Of a stretch of DNA of 8,061 nt, positions 6,657-8,061 are shown one piece after another. Source of the stretch: Mxb001 sp049431945 (lineage in GTDB: Bacteria; Actinomycetota; Actinomycetes; S36-B12); contig JBMTDJ010000083.1 in the NCBI GenBank assembly GCA_049431945.1, positions 1 to 8,061 on the forward strand, written 5' to 3'. Both the position numbers and the translations under genes were made by a program. Under the pieces are notes generated by a model. The model ran no database searches, was not told where the DNA came from, and saw only the letters and a program-made list of their open reading frames with translations. The stretch's first letter is position 1. Each line of letters opens with the position of its first letter.

Positions 6657-6662
6657 ACGCTA
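6657..6662 (-). promoter_or_regulatory. Predicted -10 of a leaderless glycosyltransferase promoter
   Basis: TAGCGT on the minus strand, six nucleotides (CATCGC) before the GTG at 6650, so transcription would start at the initiation codon. No good -35 is visible at 17-18 nt. This would drive the glycosyltransferase-dapF-hflX-helicase cluster. Confidence 0.45.
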
Positions 6663-6681
6663 CGCCACCGAGGGAATCCCC

Positions 6682-6703
6682 ATGCGTCAGGCCCGATGCG
6701 TCA
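6682..6703 (+). repeat. ATGCGTCA direct repeat in a divergent promoter region
   Basis: ATGCGTCA occurs at 6682-6689 and again at 6696-6703, 14 bp apart. The inverted core TGACGC is at 6655-6660, overlapping the -10 proposed for the glycosyltransferase. All three lie in the 63-bp gap between two divergent genes and could be a regulator's operator. Six-base matches this short can arise by chance, so this is tentative. Confidence 0.25.
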
Positions 6704-6713
6704 AGATGGGGCC

Positions 6714-7466
6714 GTGGCCACGCTGGTTTTCCTCCATGCCCACCCCGACGATGAGGCACTTCTCACCGCCGGCACGATGGCGCGGGCCTCAGCCGAGGGC
6801 CACCGGGTGGTCCTCGCCGTGGCGACGGACGGCGCTGCGGGCCTCACCTCCGCAGAGTTCCGTGACGATCTGGCCGGGGTGCGCGCTGCCGAGCTTGAGC
6901 GCTCGGCGGAGATCCTCGGCACCGCCCGACTGGAGACATGGGGATTCGCCGACTCGGGGCTCAACGGTGATGCACCAGGTGGATTCGCTGCGGGCGATCT
7001 CGACGATCAGGTCGCGCGCCTGGTCGACCTCGTGGAGTCGGAGAAGGCGGACGTGCTGGTCGGCTACGACCCTTCGGGTGGATACGGCCACCCCGATCAC
7101 CTGCGGGTGCATCAGGTGGCGCGCGCGGCTGCTGCGCACGTGCGCGATCACCGGCCGCTGCGTCAGTTCGAAGCGACGCTCCCTCGCGAACCGATCGCGC
7201 GTGCCGTGCGGACGGCATCGGCACTGCGCATGACCCCCGCTGGCTTCGATCCAGCGGAGTTCGATCGAGCCTGGACCCCGGGCCGGGAGATCACCCACCG
7301 TGTCGATGTCCGCCACTACGCCTCAGCAAAGCGCGCGAGCATGGCCGCGCATGCGAGCCAGGCCGCCGCTGATGACTCCACACGCACCCTCGCCGTGCTA
7401 ACCAAGCTCCCCGGGCCGGCGTACACCCTCCTGCTCGGCACCGAGTTCTACGTCGACGTTCCATAA
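6714..7466 (+). CDS. PIG-L/LmbE-family zinc-dependent N-deacetylase
   Basis: A 250-residue protein of the PIG-L (LmbE) family, which removes acetyl groups from N-acetylglucosamine-type glycosides (MshB, BshB, PIG-L). The signature FLHAHPDDE (6-14) supplies metal ligands His10 and Asp13 and the catalytic base Asp12. The second motif GYGHPDHLRVH (123-133) supplies His126/His129. ATDGAAG (37-43) is the usual following loop. It is shorter than typical MshB (about 300 residues). GTG 6714 was chosen because family members begin within a few residues of HAHPDDE; an in-frame ATG at 6696 would add six residues, and neither has a strong Shine-Dalgarno. A poor -10-like CAAGAT lies 6 nt before the GTG. 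It is divergent from a GT4 glycosyltransferase, which suggests a shared pathway. Its last 69 bp overlap miaA on the opposite strand. Confidence 0.88.
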   Translation: MATLVFLHAHPDDEALLTAGTMARASAEGHRVVLAVATDGAAGLTSAEFRDDLAGVRAAELERSAEILGTARLETWGFADSGLNGDAPGGFAAGDLDDQVARLVDLVESEKADVLVGYDPSGGYGHPDHLRVHQVARAAAAHVRDHRPLRQFEATLPREPIARAVRTASALRMTPAGFDPAEFDRAWTPGREITHRVDVRHYASAKRASMAAHASQAAADDSTRTLAVLTKLPGPAYTLLLGTEFYVDVP

Positions 7467-8061
7467 ACCGATAAGTGCACTCGCGGGGGTGCCGGCGGGG
7501 AACCACCGGATGCGGGCGTCCTGGCGGAATCGGCGCTCCTGGCGACGAGCAAACTTGCGCGTGCCATCGATCGTCCGCTGCCGCGCTGCCTCGAGATCGC
7601 CATCGCCGGCGAGGGCGTCAAGGATCTGGCTATAGCCGAGCGCTCCGCTCGCCGTGCGTCCCATGCGCTCGCACAGCGCCAGGACCTCGTCGACAAGGCC
7701 CTCGGCCCACATGCGATCGACCCGTGCGGTGATCCGCGCATCGAGCACGAGCCGGTCGCACGCCAGGCCTATCCACCGGGCATCGCGCCATGGCGTCGGC
7801 TCCGGCAGGCGCGCCGTGAACGAACCCTCGATCTGGACGACCTCGAGCGCGCGCACGATCCGCCGCCCGTTGGTGGGCAGGATCGCTGCAGCAGCCGAGG
7901 GATCGAGAGCCTCCAGGCGCGCGTGCATCGCCACCGGTCCCAGCTCGGCGAGTTCAGCCTCGAGTCCGACCCGCACCTGCGGGTCGGTGCCGGGGAAGTC
8001 CATCTGGTCCAGGATCGCCTGGACGTACTGCCAGGAGCCGCCCACGATGATCACGGGCCGG
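7398..8061 (-). CDS. miaA: tRNA dimethylallyltransferase MiaA (N-terminal part beyond window)
   Basis: The C-terminal 220 residues of MiaA, which transfers a dimethylallyl group to N6 of A37 in tRNAs reading UNN codons. Visible family features are PVIIVGGSWQYVQAIL, DFPGTDPQVR, the conserved NGRRIVRALEV, LVDEVLAL, ALGYSQILDAL and TRKFARRQERRFRQD. The N-terminal P-loop and roughly 80-90 residues lie past the right edge; the in-frame GTG at 8054 is internal, not the start. Two motifs look changed relative to what I remember of the family: GGSWQY where GGSGLY or GGTMLY is usual, and RQERRFR where RQ-x-x-W-F-R is usual. The C-terminus runs about 22 codons into the PIG-L gene on the other strand before a TAG. 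Neither change breaks the frame, so the gene is probably functional. Confidence 0.93.
   Translation of the reverse strand, partial: RPVIIVGGSWQYVQAILDQMDFPGTDPQVRVGLEAELAELGPVAMHARLEALDPSAAAAILPTNGRRIVRALEVVQIEGSFTARLPEPTPWRDARWIGLACDRLVLDARITARVDRMWAEGLVDEVLALCERMGRTASGALGYSQILDALAGDGDLEAARQRTIDGTRKFARRQERRFRQDARIRWFPAGTPASALIGLWNVDVELGAEQEGVRRPGELG

Noticed and set aside
1..8061. CRISPR array, insertion sequence, tRNA or rRNA
   Set aside because: Reading both strands showed no regularly spaced repeats, terminal inverted repeats with a transposase, or RNA gene signatures. Almost all the sequence is accounted for by eight protein genes.

Overview
The window is a compact, GC-rich stretch of chromosome that reads as core genome of a high-GC actinobacterium. 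Supporting this are a lexA gene divergent from a small membrane-anchored LysM gene, actinobacterial-type LexA boxes (TCGAAC-N4-GTTCGA class), frequent GTG starts, and the set lexA / DinG-type helicase / hflX / dapF / miaA, whose neighbourhood I recall from Streptomyces and relatives. The genus cannot be fixed from sequence alone. No rRNA, tRNA, CRISPR array, insertion sequence or phage gene was seen.

Layout. Positions 1-152 hold no complete gene. They contain a good leftward promoter followed by NrdR-box-like palindromes, so a ribonucleotide-reduction gene (nrdR and/or a reductase) probably begins just beyond the left edge. At 153-518 (minus) is a small LysM protein of the Rv2719c/DivS/YneA kind. 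It is divergent from lexA (739-1404, plus). The 220-bp gap between them carries three LexA boxes and a recognisable promoter for each gene: an SOS control region coupling damage sensing to cell-wall and division control.

From 6650 down to 1388 runs a packed minus-strand cluster: a GT4 glycosyltransferase, dapF, hflX and a DinG/XPD-like iron-sulphur helicase. Gaps are 9 nt or less, or the genes overlap. The last gene converges on lexA, and the two coding ends overlap by 17 bp. A PIG-L-type deacetylase (6714-7466, plus) is divergent from the glycosyltransferase across 63 bp. Its 3' end overlaps by 69 bp the 3' end of miaA, which enters from the right edge and lacks its N-terminal third.

How the genes work together. 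LexA and the LysM protein form an SOS module. DapF supplies meso-diaminopimelate for lysine and peptidoglycan. HflX is a ribosome-associated GTPase and MiaA modifies tRNA. The GT4 + PIG-L pair sits among these housekeeping genes and has the enzyme logic of making a glycoside and then de-N-acetylating it, as in mycothiol, bacillithiol and GPI synthesis; its product is unknown. Two genes without a Shine-Dalgarno (glycosyltransferase and dapF) have a TANNNT -10 hexamer exactly 6 nt before the start codon, the signature of leaderless transcripts. I found no clear undescribed multi-gene system. The GT4/PIG-L pair and the promoter architectures are the items most worth a second look.
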